From the NCBI GenBank assembly GCA_964492545.1, contig CAZBKO010000053.1, positions 1 through 14,996 of the forward strand: 14,996 nucleotides of DNA, written 5' to 3'. Numbering within the stretch: position 1 is the first letter of the stretch; every line of letters begins with the position of its first letter. The notes under the pieces were generated by a model. The model was not told the DNA's origin, made no database searches, and was given only the letters and a program-made list of their open reading frames with translations. The DNA is from RGIG1934 sp964492545 (GTDB taxonomy: Bacteria > Bacillota > Clostridia > Lachnospirales > Lachnospiraceae). Both the position numbers and the translations under genes were made by a program. Below, piece after piece: positions 8,191-14,861 of the stretch.

Positions 8191-9556
8191 ACTTCTTTCC
8201 CTCCCTCTTGCTTATTCTATATTTGCTATACATAAATCCCACTCCAGCGCCCATAAGTATCAATCCTATTCCAAGTAAAATATGACGTTCCACCATATAC
8301 GGCATACTCATACTGTATAATTCTGAATACTCATCAGCAAATGAATGATGTGACAACACCTCTCCAATTGATTTCATGGATATATTTCCATTGTCTATAT
8401 ATAGTATTGTTGTTCCAGTAATCATAAATAAAGCAATTCCAAGTACAATATTTTTAAAGTAAATGGTTTTATTACTTATTTCAAAATAAAGTACCGCTAG
8501 GTTTCTACTTAAATCATTTTTCCTAAATATATTAATCATCAGCATACACATTGCTATTGTCAATGCCAGACATGCTGCTATGCAAATCCCTGACCATTGT
8601 AAATATTTTGCATAGGTCATGTCCGCACTCAGTTTTGCATAAAGGTTCTCCATCAGCACAACCATGTTTGTTATAATCATTCTAAATTCCGGTACAGTAA
8701 CACCAAACATAGCAAAAACCGATGTGGATATTATCGTCCCCAATACCTCCGCAGCCACATATCCACCAACAAATACTATCACAGCGAACAGTGGGATAAT
8801 TACCATTGAAAGAATAAGCATAAAAAGTGTACTTATCATAACATTAAAAATATATCCATTTATCAATGCAAGTATCATCTGTGTCTGGCTTTCACTTGTA
8901 TGTGTACTCTGTATTAATGCCATTAACCCGGCTGCTGATGTTATACATAACAATGCACTTTGTATAAATACATATATTGACATTATTATCTGTTTTCTGC
9001 TTACAGGCATGCTTCCGAACATATGACTTTCATTTTTCTTTCGAAGTCCCGAAAAAACATAAATAGCTAGAATAATTGTCATCACTAACACTAAAAGATG
9101 TATATTATTCTGTATCGCAGATGAAACATCATTGTATTCACCTATCATATTTCCTGATATACTGATTTGGTTCAAATCAAAATCATATTTCACTAGTCTT
9201 TCAAAATCAACTGAAAAGCTTCTTCCATCCTTTGTATTCACCACAAGCTGCTGCGCAAATACATCATAATGAAATTCTTTATCCGGAAATACATTTACCA
9301 TACCATCCATGTAAGTAGGTTCATCTATTATATTTAATTCTCCATACTCATCATAATTGTTCTTATCATGATAAATATTTGCAAGCTCGCCCTTATATAC
9401 TTCTTTTACCTTCTGTATTTCATCCTGTGTAAATGTAATTCTTTTGTATGTAAAGGTTTCATCTGACAGCACTACAAAAGAAGAAATAATCATCATCACA
9501 AGTATTACAAATCCATATCTTTTATACAGACTTCTTAGTATTCCTTTGCTAACCAT
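8183..9556 (-). CDS. ABC-2 type transporter permease, first of two
   Basis: A 457-residue membrane protein. After a first membrane helix (about 13-31) comes an unusually long extracytoplasmic segment of about 115 residues, rich in Asp, Tyr and Lys. Then follow helices from about 150 on, with the coupling motif HMFGSMPVSRKQIIMSIYV around 178-196, and a last helix near the C-terminus. The long external domain could contact a substrate or the partner lipoprotein. The ATG at 9556 lies four bases after the stop of the ATPase gene, and the Shine-Dalgarno AAAGGGTGA overlaps that stop. The very tight packing with the ATPase supports a single transporter complex of the YtrBCD type. Confidence 0.9.
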   Translation of the reverse strand: MVSKGILRSLYKRYGFVILVMMIISSFVVLSDETFTYKRITFTQDEIQKVKEVYKGELANIYHDKNNYDEYGELNIIDEPTYMDGMVNVFPDKEFHYDVFAQQLVVNTKDGRSFSVDFERLVKYDFDLNQISISGNMIGEYNDVSSAIQNNIHLLVLVMTIILAIYVFSGLRKKNESHMFGSMPVSRKQIIMSIYVFIQSALLCITSAAGLMALIQSTHTSESQTQMILALINGYIFNVMISTLFMLILSMVIIPLFAVIVFVGGYVAAEVLGTIISTSVFAMFGVTVPEFRMIITNMVVLMENLYAKLSADMTYAKYLQWSGICIAACLALTIAMCMLMINIFRKNDLSRNLAVLYFEISNKTIYFKNIVLGIALFMITGTTILYIDNGNISMKSIGEVLSHHSFADEYSELYSMSMPYMVERHILLGIGLILMGAGVGFMYSKYRISKREGKKYA

Positions 9557-9560
9557 ATAA

Positions 9561-10442
9561 TCACCCTTTCTTTTGAGAATAAATAAAAAATTCTTCCAGG
9601 CTGACTTCTAACTCCTCAACAAATGCTGCGCCCAATTCTGTATATTTTTCAATTACATTATCTGTATCTTCCTGACTGACAACTGTATAAATCTTACCGA
9701 TGTTGCTAATCTCCAGTATTTCCGGTCTCTTATAAAAGCCTTCCGGTGCACCATCCTTAAATACCATTTGTAATTTGCAAATATTTTTCTTAAGGTTTAT
9801 AATTTCATCCTGCACCTGTGTTTTTCCATGGCTTATGACTGTCATGGTATCACATATCTTCTCCAACTCTGATAAATGGTGTGATGAAATAACAACCGTC
9901 ATTTCTCTGTTATCCACTTCGCTTACAAGCACATCAAGAAGCTCTTTCTTAGCGATTACGTCAAGTCCACTGGTTGGCTCATCAAGCACAAGTACTTGTG
10001 GTTCTACAGCTATGTTTAACATAAATGCAGCTCTCATCTGCTGCCCTTTTGACATCTGTGATATTCGTTTTTTCTCCGGCACATTAAATATGTTATTGAG
10101 TTTTCTAAATTTCTGAATACTAAATGTGTCATATATATCCTGATAAAATTTAACTAATTCACTTAATCTATAACTTGAAAAGTATTGGTTGCTGTCTGCA
10201 ACATAGCCAATCTTTTTCTTGGTTTCAACATTTTCAAATACCGGCTGTCCGTCAACTAATATTTCTCCTTCATCAGCTTTATAAATTCCAGTTAGACATT
10301 TAATTATTGTTGTCTTTCCTGAACCATTTTCACCTATTATTCCATGAATTGTTCCCTTATCCACTTCGATGGTAACATCCTGTACTGCCCTAAAGGAATC
10401 ATAGGATTTGCTTATATTCTTAATCTGAATCATCTTATCCAT
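9561..10442 (-). CDS. ABC transporter ATP-binding protein (YtrB-like)
   Basis: A 293-residue ATPase that powers the exporter formed by the two following permeases. Walker A GENGSGKTT is at 37-45, the signature reads MSKGQQ (about 130-135) rather than LSGGQ, Walker B VLVLDEP is at about 150-156 with the D-loop SGLD just after, and the switch His is in VISSHH (about 188). The SKGQQ form of the signature is common in this ABC-2 subfamily. About 80 residues follow the ATPase core and probably bind the permeases. The ATG at 10442 is chosen because GGAGG lies five bases upstream; the frame stays open to an ATG at 10454. It starts 17 bases after the GntR gene and belongs to the same operon. Confidence 0.94.
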   Translation of the reverse strand: MDKMIQIKNISKSYDSFRAVQDVTIEVDKGTIHGIIGENGSGKTTIIKCLTGIYKADEGEILVDGQPVFENVETKKKIGYVADSNQYFSSYRLSELVKFYQDIYDTFSIQKFRKLNNIFNVPEKKRISQMSKGQQMRAAFMLNIAVEPQVLVLDEPTSGLDVIAKKELLDVLVSEVDNREMTVVISSHHLSELEKICDTMTVISHGKTQVQDEIINLKKNICKLQMVFKDGAPEGFYKRPEILEISNIGKIYTVVSQEDTDNVIEKYTELGAAFVEELEVSLEEFFIYSQKKG

Positions 10443-10459
10443 AACTACCTCCATACTAA

Positions 10460-10828
10460 TTATTTGCTATATAACTCATCAATCATCTTCTTAACTTCGC
10501 TCTTATCTACTCCCATATATCTGAGTTCTACAATCTGTGAACGAATATTCTCTCTTATTCTTTCTAACTTCTCTGCATCTGGCTTCATTTCTGTTCCCTC
10601 CGCTATAAAGGCTCCTTTGCCTCGTATTGTTTCAATTACTTTCTGTCTCTCAAGTTCCTGATATGCTTTCGCTACCGTTCCCGGCGTTACACTTAATTCT
10701 AGTGCCATCTTGCGCACTGATGGCATTGAATCGCCTGGTTGCAGATACCCTTTGATTACACTATACTTAATCTGTTCTATTATCTGCTCATATATTGGCT
10801 TGTTGTTTCTTGGATCAATATTAACCAC
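10460..10828 (-). CDS. GntR-family transcriptional regulator, YtrA subfamily
   Basis: A 122-residue DNA-binding repressor. The winged helix (about 10-77) shows PIYEQIIEQIKYSVIKG, LPSVR-like SMPSVRKMALEL, the recognition helix VTPGTVAKAYQELE and the wing GKGAFI. Only about 40 residues follow, forming two helices for dimerisation, as in YtrA proteins, which lack the large effector domain of other GntR families. The start is GTG at 10828 with AAGGAGG seven bases upstream. In Bacillus the related YtrA represses its own operon of ABC transporter genes and is relieved by certain cell-wall-active antibiotics. Here too it is the first gene before an ATPase and two permeases, with a large palindrome at its promoter, so autoregulation is very likely; the inducer is not known. 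Confidence 0.94.
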   Translation of the reverse strand: MVNIDPRNNKPIYEQIIEQIKYSVIKGYLQPGDSMPSVRKMALELSVTPGTVAKAYQELERQKVIETIRGKGAFIAEGTEMKPDAEKLERIRENIRSQIVELRYMGVDKSEVKKMIDELYSK

Positions 10829-10846
10829 GGATTCACCTCCTTGTCT

Positions 10847-10883
10847 GTATCAACTGTATCACTTCATGTGGTACAGTTGATAC
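10847..10883. promoter_or_regulatory. palindromic operator, probably for the YtrA-like repressor
   Basis: GTATCAACTGTATCAC (10847-10862) and GTGGTACAGTTGATAC (10868-10883) are inverted copies matching at 15 of 16 positions around a five-base centre; the outer 12 bases of each arm match perfectly. A further partial copy, TACAGTTAT, continues at 10881-10889 toward the -10 box. The palindrome lies between the -10 and the ribosome binding site, covering the expected first transcribed bases, so a bound repressor would block initiation. Confidence 0.85.
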
Positions 10884-10887
10884 AGTT

Positions 10888-10916
10888 ATAATACAGCTTA
10901 CGATATAATATGTCAA
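10888..10916 (-). promoter_or_regulatory. consensus promoter of the GntR-ABC operon
   Basis: On the minus strand a perfect TTGACA (10911-10916) and TATTAT (10888-10893) are spaced 17 bases apart. Such a strong promoter fits a unit kept silent by a repressor. The start point is expected near 10881, inside the operator. Confidence 0.88.
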
Positions 10917-10962
10917 GAAATAATTTAAGAATCTTTGGGATTATTGTTGTATGCTAATTGGC

Positions 10963-11003
10963 AAAAAAAATCGAGAGTAATTACTAATTAGTAATTACTC
11001 TCG
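10963..11003 (-). terminator. rho-independent terminator of the nucleotidyltransferase/HepT-like unit
   Basis: A perfect 32-base palindrome at 10972-11003 has arms CGAGAGTAATTAC and GTAATTACTCTCG around TAATTA. On the minus strand it is followed by one A and then eight T residues (10963-10970). It begins 13 bases past the HepT-like stop codon. There is no T-run on the plus side, so it works for the minus strand only. Confidence 0.9.
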
Positions 11004-11015
11004 GTAAATATTTCA

Positions 11016-11255
11016 TTATCTACAAGCTTCAAATTTTTCTAATAAGTCAGGAATATTAGGATAATTATTCTTATACTCCTCTGTCATTTTTTTTGCATTC
11101 TCAGATATCTGAATCATTCTAAATAACATGGAATCCAATAAAATATCATTTTTACTCAATTCCTCTATATCTACATTTGCCATATGTACTACTATAAACT
11201 CAGAATCTTGCTTGATTCTTTGGATATAGTATTGATCATTTTTTACGTTTTCCAT
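11016..11255 (-). CDS. HepT-like HEPN protein with the catalytic core missing
   Basis: A 79-residue protein that resembles the first two helices of HepT (DUF86) toxins: it starts like KNDQYYIQRI and has the helix MLFRMIQISENAKKMTEEYKNNYPNIP. In complete family members, NIP is followed by W and then the RNase motif R-x4-6-H-x-Y about ten residues on. Here NIP passes straight into DLLEKFEACR and a stop, which looks like the last residues of a normal HepT (IPDLLEKLE type). About 35-40 residues holding the catalytic Arg, His and the Tyr that MntA AMPylates therefore seem to be lost in frame. The gene overlaps the nucleotidyltransferase by 20 bases, as usual for antitoxin-toxin pairs. ATG 11255 is chosen; ATG 11270 is also open. 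It is probably not an active RNase, but may still fold or bind its partner. Family full-length features are from memory, not from a search. Confidence 0.7.
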   Translation of the reverse strand: MENVKNDQYYIQRIKQDSEFIVVHMANVDIEELSKNDILLDSMLFRMIQISENAKKMTEEYKNNYPNIPDLLEKFEACR

Positions 11256-11721
11256 ATATCTTAATTCCATCCTTTAGTATTTCCTGTGTCAATTCGAAAT
11301 TATCTTTAAGTTGTTTTATATCAAGTACGTCTACTTTTTTATGAAGAGATGTTCTAATTTCTTCAACCATTCCAAAAAATTTAAGTCCAGTCACCTCTGA
11401 TGATATTAACAAATCAACATCACTAGTTTCCTTTGCTATATCCTTTGCATACGATCCAAATAAATAACAAAAACTTACATTATACTTTTTTAGAACTTCT
11501 GTGCACTTCTTCTCAATATCATCCAGATCAAGTATCCCATGTTCCTCATCTATTGGATTTATCTGGCAAAGCTTTTCCATAATATATTTATATTTTATTG
11601 TTCCCTCTTTTTCTTTTTCATTTTCATATGATTTATATGAGCGCAACGAAATACCTACTAATTCCGATACTTGCTGTTGTGTCATTTTTTTCTCTAAGCG
11701 AATATCTTTAAGTTTTCTCAT
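11236..11721 (-). CDS. XRE-type HTH fused to MntA-like nucleotidyltransferase (antitoxin)
   Basis: A 161-residue two-domain protein. Residues about 1-55 form an XRE/Cro helix-turn-helix (RKLKDIRLEKKMTQQQVSEL, then VGISLRSYKSYENEK). From about 70 on there is a minimal nucleotidyltransferase: GSYAKDIAKETSDVD has the exact GS-x10-D-x-D pattern, and the third acidic residue is in KKVDVLDI. MntA enzymes of this kind silence HepT toxins by adding AMP to a Tyr of the toxin; the added HTH would let the protein control its own promoter. The start at 11721 is set by GGAGG six bases upstream; the frame is open further to 11790. The motifs needed for activity are present, in contrast to the damaged HepT partner encoded next. 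Confidence 0.88.
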   Translation of the reverse strand: MRKLKDIRLEKKMTQQQVSELVGISLRSYKSYENEKEKEGTIKYKYIMEKLCQINPIDEEHGILDLDDIEKKCTEVLKKYNVSFCYLFGSYAKDIAKETSDVDLLISSEVTGLKFFGMVEEIRTSLHKKVDVLDIKQLKDNFELTQEILKDGIKIYGKRKK

Positions 11722-11738
11722 TTTGCACCTCCATATAT

Positions 11739-11768
11739 ATATTAATGCATTTTTTGCACTTTTGTCAA
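11739..11768 (-). promoter_or_regulatory. promoter of the nucleotidyltransferase/HepT-like unit
   Basis: On the minus strand a perfect TTGACA (11763-11768) is followed after 18 bases by TAATAT (11739-11744). The expected start near 11732 leaves a leader of only about ten bases, barely enough for the GGAGG site. Confidence 0.65.
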
Positions 11769-11791
11769 TATCAAAGTGCATATATTGCACT
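11745..11791. promoter_or_regulatory. cluster of TGCACT boxes, probable operator for the XRE domain
   Basis: Three copies of the six-base box TGCACT/AGTGCA lie at 11755-11760, 11775-11780 and 11786-11791. The last two face each other across five bases as a perfect inverted pair. A shorter relative, ATGCAT, lies at 11745-11750. The -35 hexamer sits between the boxes. The spacings, near one or two helix turns, fit dimers binding side by side and blocking polymerase. Confidence 0.6.
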
Positions 11792-11845
11792 CTTAAAGAA
11801 TAGTTGTGCTACTTTCTAGCTACACACTATACTAATATTCTTCCC

Positions 11846-11868
11846 AATGGCATTAATTAAATACCATT
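11846..11868. repeat. short inverted repeat in the 203-base gap between the TetR and nucleotidyltransferase genes
   Basis: AATGGCATT and AATACCATT form a nine-base stem with one mismatch (a G-U pair in RNA) around AATTA. Neither strand shows a T-run after it, so it is at best a weak processing or stop structure for the TetR transcript. Apart from this hairpin and the promoter/operator near 11739-11791, nothing coding or structural was seen between 11722 and 11924. Confidence 0.35.
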
Positions 11869-11924
11869 TATTACACAAAGTTCTCTAACAATATATACAA
11901 GGTAACGCTTTAAAAACATAGATT

Positions 11925-12482
11925 TTATCCTATAAGATTACATTTTCTAAACACTTCACCAAGCTTTGGTGGTATTGCATCTACCATAATCTGTGACATT
12001 TCTTCTGAAGAATTCTTCATCCCTTTTATTATCCAGTTAGTTGTTATATACACAGATGACTGGCAATACATCTCTAACAGCATTTCTGTTTCTACATCCA
12101 CATTGCAATTTCCATTTTCACTTATGAGCTTTTTGTAGAAATCAAGTATCAGCCTAAAATCATGCTCTTTTAACGAATTATATCCATCTGACTTAAATGC
12201 TGCACTAAAGAACACCTTTTCGTCCTTGATAAAATTGAGTTTTTTGACAAGACATCCATAAATATCTGTCTTAGTTCCAATCATTTCAAAAGCCTGCTCT
12301 ACCAATCTGTCAAAATACCAGTTCAGCAAATCATATTTGTCCTGAAAATTTCTATAAAACGTCTGTCTGCTAAGGCCGCTCCCTTCAACTATGTTAGTAA
12401 CAGTCATTTTCTCTACCGACATCGTCTTCATGCATTTCTTTACCGACTCGGCAAACATATACTTTGTTGCATCCTTGTTCAT
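11925..12482 (-). CDS. TetR/AcrR-family transcriptional regulator
   Basis: A 185-residue one-component regulator. The N-terminal helix-turn-helix is clear: MTVTNIVEGSGLSRQTFYRNFQDKYDLLNWYF (read from about 26 to 57), with recognition helix GLSRQTFYRNF. The rest is helical and resembles the TetR C-terminal type found in DhaS-like proteins, with no recognisable ligand signature. The start at ATG 12482 is supported by GGGAGG five bases upstream. No adjacent divergent gene is present, which is the usual TetR arrangement, so its target is unclear; the neighbouring deacetylase operon or a distant locus are both possible. An inverted repeat 34-64 bases upstream could be its operator. Confidence 0.9.
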   Translation of the reverse strand: MNKDATKYMFAESVKKCMKTMSVEKMTVTNIVEGSGLSRQTFYRNFQDKYDLLNWYFDRLVEQAFEMIGTKTDIYGCLVKKLNFIKDEKVFFSAAFKSDGYNSLKEHDFRLILDFYKKLISENGNCNVDVETEMLLEMYCQSSVYITTNWIIKGMKNSSEEMSQIMVDAIPPKLGEVFRKCNLIG

Positions 12483-12515
12483 ATTAACCTCCCTGATTTT
12501 TTTACGAAGGTATGC

Positions 12516-12546
12516 ATAGAGAAATTCGGGTATGCGATTTCTCTAT
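12516..12546. repeat. inverted repeat between the deacetylase and TetR genes
   Basis: ATAGAGAAAT (12516-12525) and ATTTCTCTAT (12537-12546) are perfect inverted copies with an 11-base centre; with a small bulge the pairing extends outward into TATGC and GCAATA. No T-run follows directly on the minus strand, so it is a poor terminator. It may be a TetR-type operator or a hairpin ending the deacetylase mRNA; the sequence does not decide. Confidence 0.5.
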
Positions 12547-12560
12547 TGCAATAACCATTA

Positions 12561-13580
12561 TTAATACTCTATATACTGTGCAACTGATGGGTCTACAGTT
12601 CCATCAACTATCCCAAATTCATAGCCATTATCTTTGTAATACTTTATAATTTCAGGAAGAGCTGCTAAAGTTTCACCTTTAGATGCACTATCATGAGCCA
12701 GCATTACTATGGTATTTCTACCTTCTGACTCCGTCTTAATTTTCTCAATAATACTCTGTCTTGTAGCGTTAGCATTTCCATCTCCAACACTTACATTCCA
12801 ATCAAAAAATGTAAATCCACGTCTTGACATTTCTCTTGCAATTGCTTTTGTTGTCGATGCTCCATAGCTATTAGTACTTCCACCCGGGAATCTGAAGCAG
12901 TCCGGTTTCTGTCCTGTTACCTCTACAATATATGAATACATTTTTTCGAAATCTTCCATATATGCTTCTACACTCTGATATATCTTCGTATAATCATGTG
13001 ATGCTGTATGTACCTGAACTCTATTTCCATCTTCCACTTCTTTTTTGTACAAATCTTCATGGTCTGGCTGATATGTTACAAAAAATGTTGCATTAATTCC
13101 GTTTTCTTTCAAAATATCAAGATACTGTGGTGTCAAATCTGATGGACCATCATCAAATGTTAAATACACAATCTTCTTATCATTTGCAGGCTTGTCATCT
13201 TCACTCACATACATGTCGGGATAGAGGCTTGAGTATTGGCTTTCAGACATTGTAGTTTCTTCCGGCTCAGTGTTTCCCTGAAGTGTATTAATCTGATTAA
13301 CAAGATCTTTGTTAGCTGCGTCCGCATCTTTACTTGCACTCTCAAGCTCACTTACATTTGCCTCAAGACTTGCTTTTTCTGACGATAACTCATCTGCATC
13401 CTTGCTGTAGGATTCAATGTTATCCTGTTTCTTGTGATTGTCATTCTTTAAATTAGTGTAATCTGAATCTAGTTTGCTTAACTTTGTACCAAGCAATGCA
13501 CATACAACTATGCATGCCACAAGTAAAATAAATCCTGCTACTTTTACTTTGTCCAACTTATTTTTCTTTTGCTGTTTCAT
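12561..13580 (-). CDS. membrane-anchored polysaccharide deacetylase (carbohydrate esterase family 4, PgdA-like)
   Basis: A 339-residue enzyme predicted to remove N-acetyl groups from a wall or matrix glycan outside the cell. A basic start and one membrane helix (about 12-31) anchor it; a coiled-coil stalk (about 36-100) and a Thr/Ser/Glu linker lead to the NodB domain (about 135-330). All five family motifs are visible: TFDDGP (catalytic base Asp143, metal ligand Asp144), HTASH (metal ligands His191 and His195), RFPGGS (about 230), DWNVSVGD (about 260) and LAHDS with the catalytic His296, so it should be active. Deacetylated peptidoglycan resists lysozyme. It starts 27 bases after the HD-GYP gene, with GGAAGGAAG somewhat far (about 11 bases) upstream, and is probably cotranscribed with it. 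Confidence 0.93.
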   Translation of the reverse strand: MKQQKKNKLDKVKVAGFILLVACIVVCALLGTKLSKLDSDYTNLKNDNHKKQDNIESYSKDADELSSEKASLEANVSELESASKDADAANKDLVNQINTLQGNTEPEETTMSESQYSSLYPDMYVSEDDKPANDKKIVYLTFDDGPSDLTPQYLDILKENGINATFFVTYQPDHEDLYKKEVEDGNRVQVHTASHDYTKIYQSVEAYMEDFEKMYSYIVEVTGQKPDCFRFPGGSTNSYGASTTKAIAREMSRRGFTFFDWNVSVGDGNANATRQSIIEKIKTESEGRNTIVMLAHDSASKGETLAALPEIIKYYKDNGYEFGIVDGTVDPSVAQYIEY

Positions 13581-13607
13581 TTTCTTAACTGCTTCCTTCC
13601 ATTTTCA

Positions 13608-14861
13608 TTACTTATATTTATTCATAAGAGATGTATAGCTAGTATACATCTGCTCATACATATGTATTACGGGATCCCTGCTTCTATCAGTAGCTTCCAT
13701 TATCTCATCAAATTGGTTAATGGCTATATCACAAATATCTCCATCCAGCTGACCACGTTCCTTCATATCAGTTAATATTGATATTGTTTTGTCCTTAGGG
13801 AAAATGTCCTTATAGCTTCTTCTGCTTGTTAACGCACTGACAATATCGGCTATTGCAACTATTCTCTCAGGTATGGACAACTCCTTTGCCGTAAGTCCAT
13901 GAGGATAACCTTTACCATCTAATTTCTCGTGATGTCTGACTGCTATCTTCATAATCTCATCATTAATTAACCCATTTACAATATCTTCCGTATAACTAAC
14001 ATGTTTTCTCATAACGTCCATTTGTTCGTCTGTAAGCTTTCCCGGAAATTCCAGAATATCAAGTGGTATTGCAATTTTTCCAAGGTCATGAACAAGAGCG
14101 CCATAATATATTTTCTTTATCTCTTCGTCGTCTAAACCATATCTCCTTGCAAGCTCCATGCTGATTGCTGTTGTATTAATTGTATGTGTTACTGTATGCT
14201 CACTTCGAAAATCAATGGAATACACTAACATTTTCAAATACTCTTCTGATTCCTGCCTGCTAATCTTCATACGTTCCATGATTTTTCTCATCTCTTCGCG
14301 ATAGCTTTCATCAAGTATAGCTTCAACTATATGATCTTCATTTTCTGCTCTCTCAAGTGCCTCAAGCAATTCCGGCATAAATCTTCCTCTGTTATTATCC
14401 ACCAGAACGCTGATATCTGTCTTCTCCTTACGTCCCATAATAAGCATATCAAGTCTATCTGCTAGAAAAATATATGCAGAATAATCAAGATACTTACTGT
14501 CAACTGTACCATATCTATTATATGGCAAGTGATGATAAAGTATCGCCTCGGCATATTCATTAAGTGGTGTCATTTCTCTTAAAAATATGTAACCATATGC
14601 TGAATGGCTCCACAAATTCTCATTGTCAAATACAAGCATATTATCTATTTCTTCTGTCTTGTATGCGCCAATATCATGAAACGCACATAACTGCATTAAC
14701 TTATCATAGTTCAAATTAGTAATGCTGCTATGAGCAAATATTCTGTCTGCTATATAAGCTACTCTTTCTCCGTGTCTTACAAGTCTCTTATCAATAAGAC
14801 TTAATGTTGTGCTTATAACATTAACTATCTGTTCTGTATTTACAATCACTTCTGAACTCAT
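13608..14861 (-). CDS. tandem HD / HD-GYP domain protein, predicted cyclic-di-GMP phosphodiesterase
   Basis: A 417-residue protein with two HD-type domains and no membrane segment. The first (about 25-145) keeps His30, the HD pair 62-63, His86, HH 110-111 and Asp135, but has no GYP motif. The second (about 218-400) is a full HD-GYP: EHTVTHT, HDLGK (about 258-262), His287, HHEKLDGKGYP (310-320) and Asp339. HD-GYP enzymes break cyclic-di-GMP to pGpG or GMP; the N-terminal half may be a divergent metal-binding or regulatory copy. The start at ATG 14861 has only a weak purine-rich site upstream, so translation may be modest. It is the first gene of the pair with the polysaccharide deacetylase. 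Confidence 0.92.
   Translation of the reverse strand: MSSEVIVNTEQIVNVISTTLSLIDKRLVRHGERVAYIADRIFAHSSITNLNYDKLMQLCAFHDIGAYKTEEIDNMLVFDNENLWSHSAYGYIFLREMTPLNEYAEAILYHHLPYNRYGTVDSKYLDYSAYIFLADRLDMLIMGRKEKTDISVLVDNNRGRFMPELLEALERAENEDHIVEAILDESYREEMRKIMERMKISRQESEEYLKMLVYSIDFRSEHTVTHTINTTAISMELARRYGLDDEEIKKIYYGALVHDLGKIAIPLDILEFPGKLTDEQMDVMRKHVSYTEDIVNGLINDEIMKIAVRHHEKLDGKGYPHGLTAKELSIPERIVAIADIVSALTSRRSYKDIFPKDKTISILTDMKERGQLDGDICDIAINQFDEIMEATDRSRDPVIHMYEQMYTSYTSLMNKYK

Noticed and set aside
8664..9026. Plus-strand open frame of 120 codons opposite the first permease
   Set aside because: Shadow of a membrane protein gene; Ile/Asn/Thr-rich, no start site, no recognisable domain.
10963..11003. 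Perfect 32-base palindrome as a recombination or attachment site
   Set aside because: The eight-T run directly after it on the minus strand and its place 13 bases past a stop codon make a terminator the simpler explanation; no integrase or duplicated partner site is present.
11270..11803. Upstream extension of the nucleotidyltransferase gene to 11790
   Set aside because: The extension covers the promoter and operator boxes, and the ATG at 11721 has GGAGG at ideal spacing right before the HTH domain.
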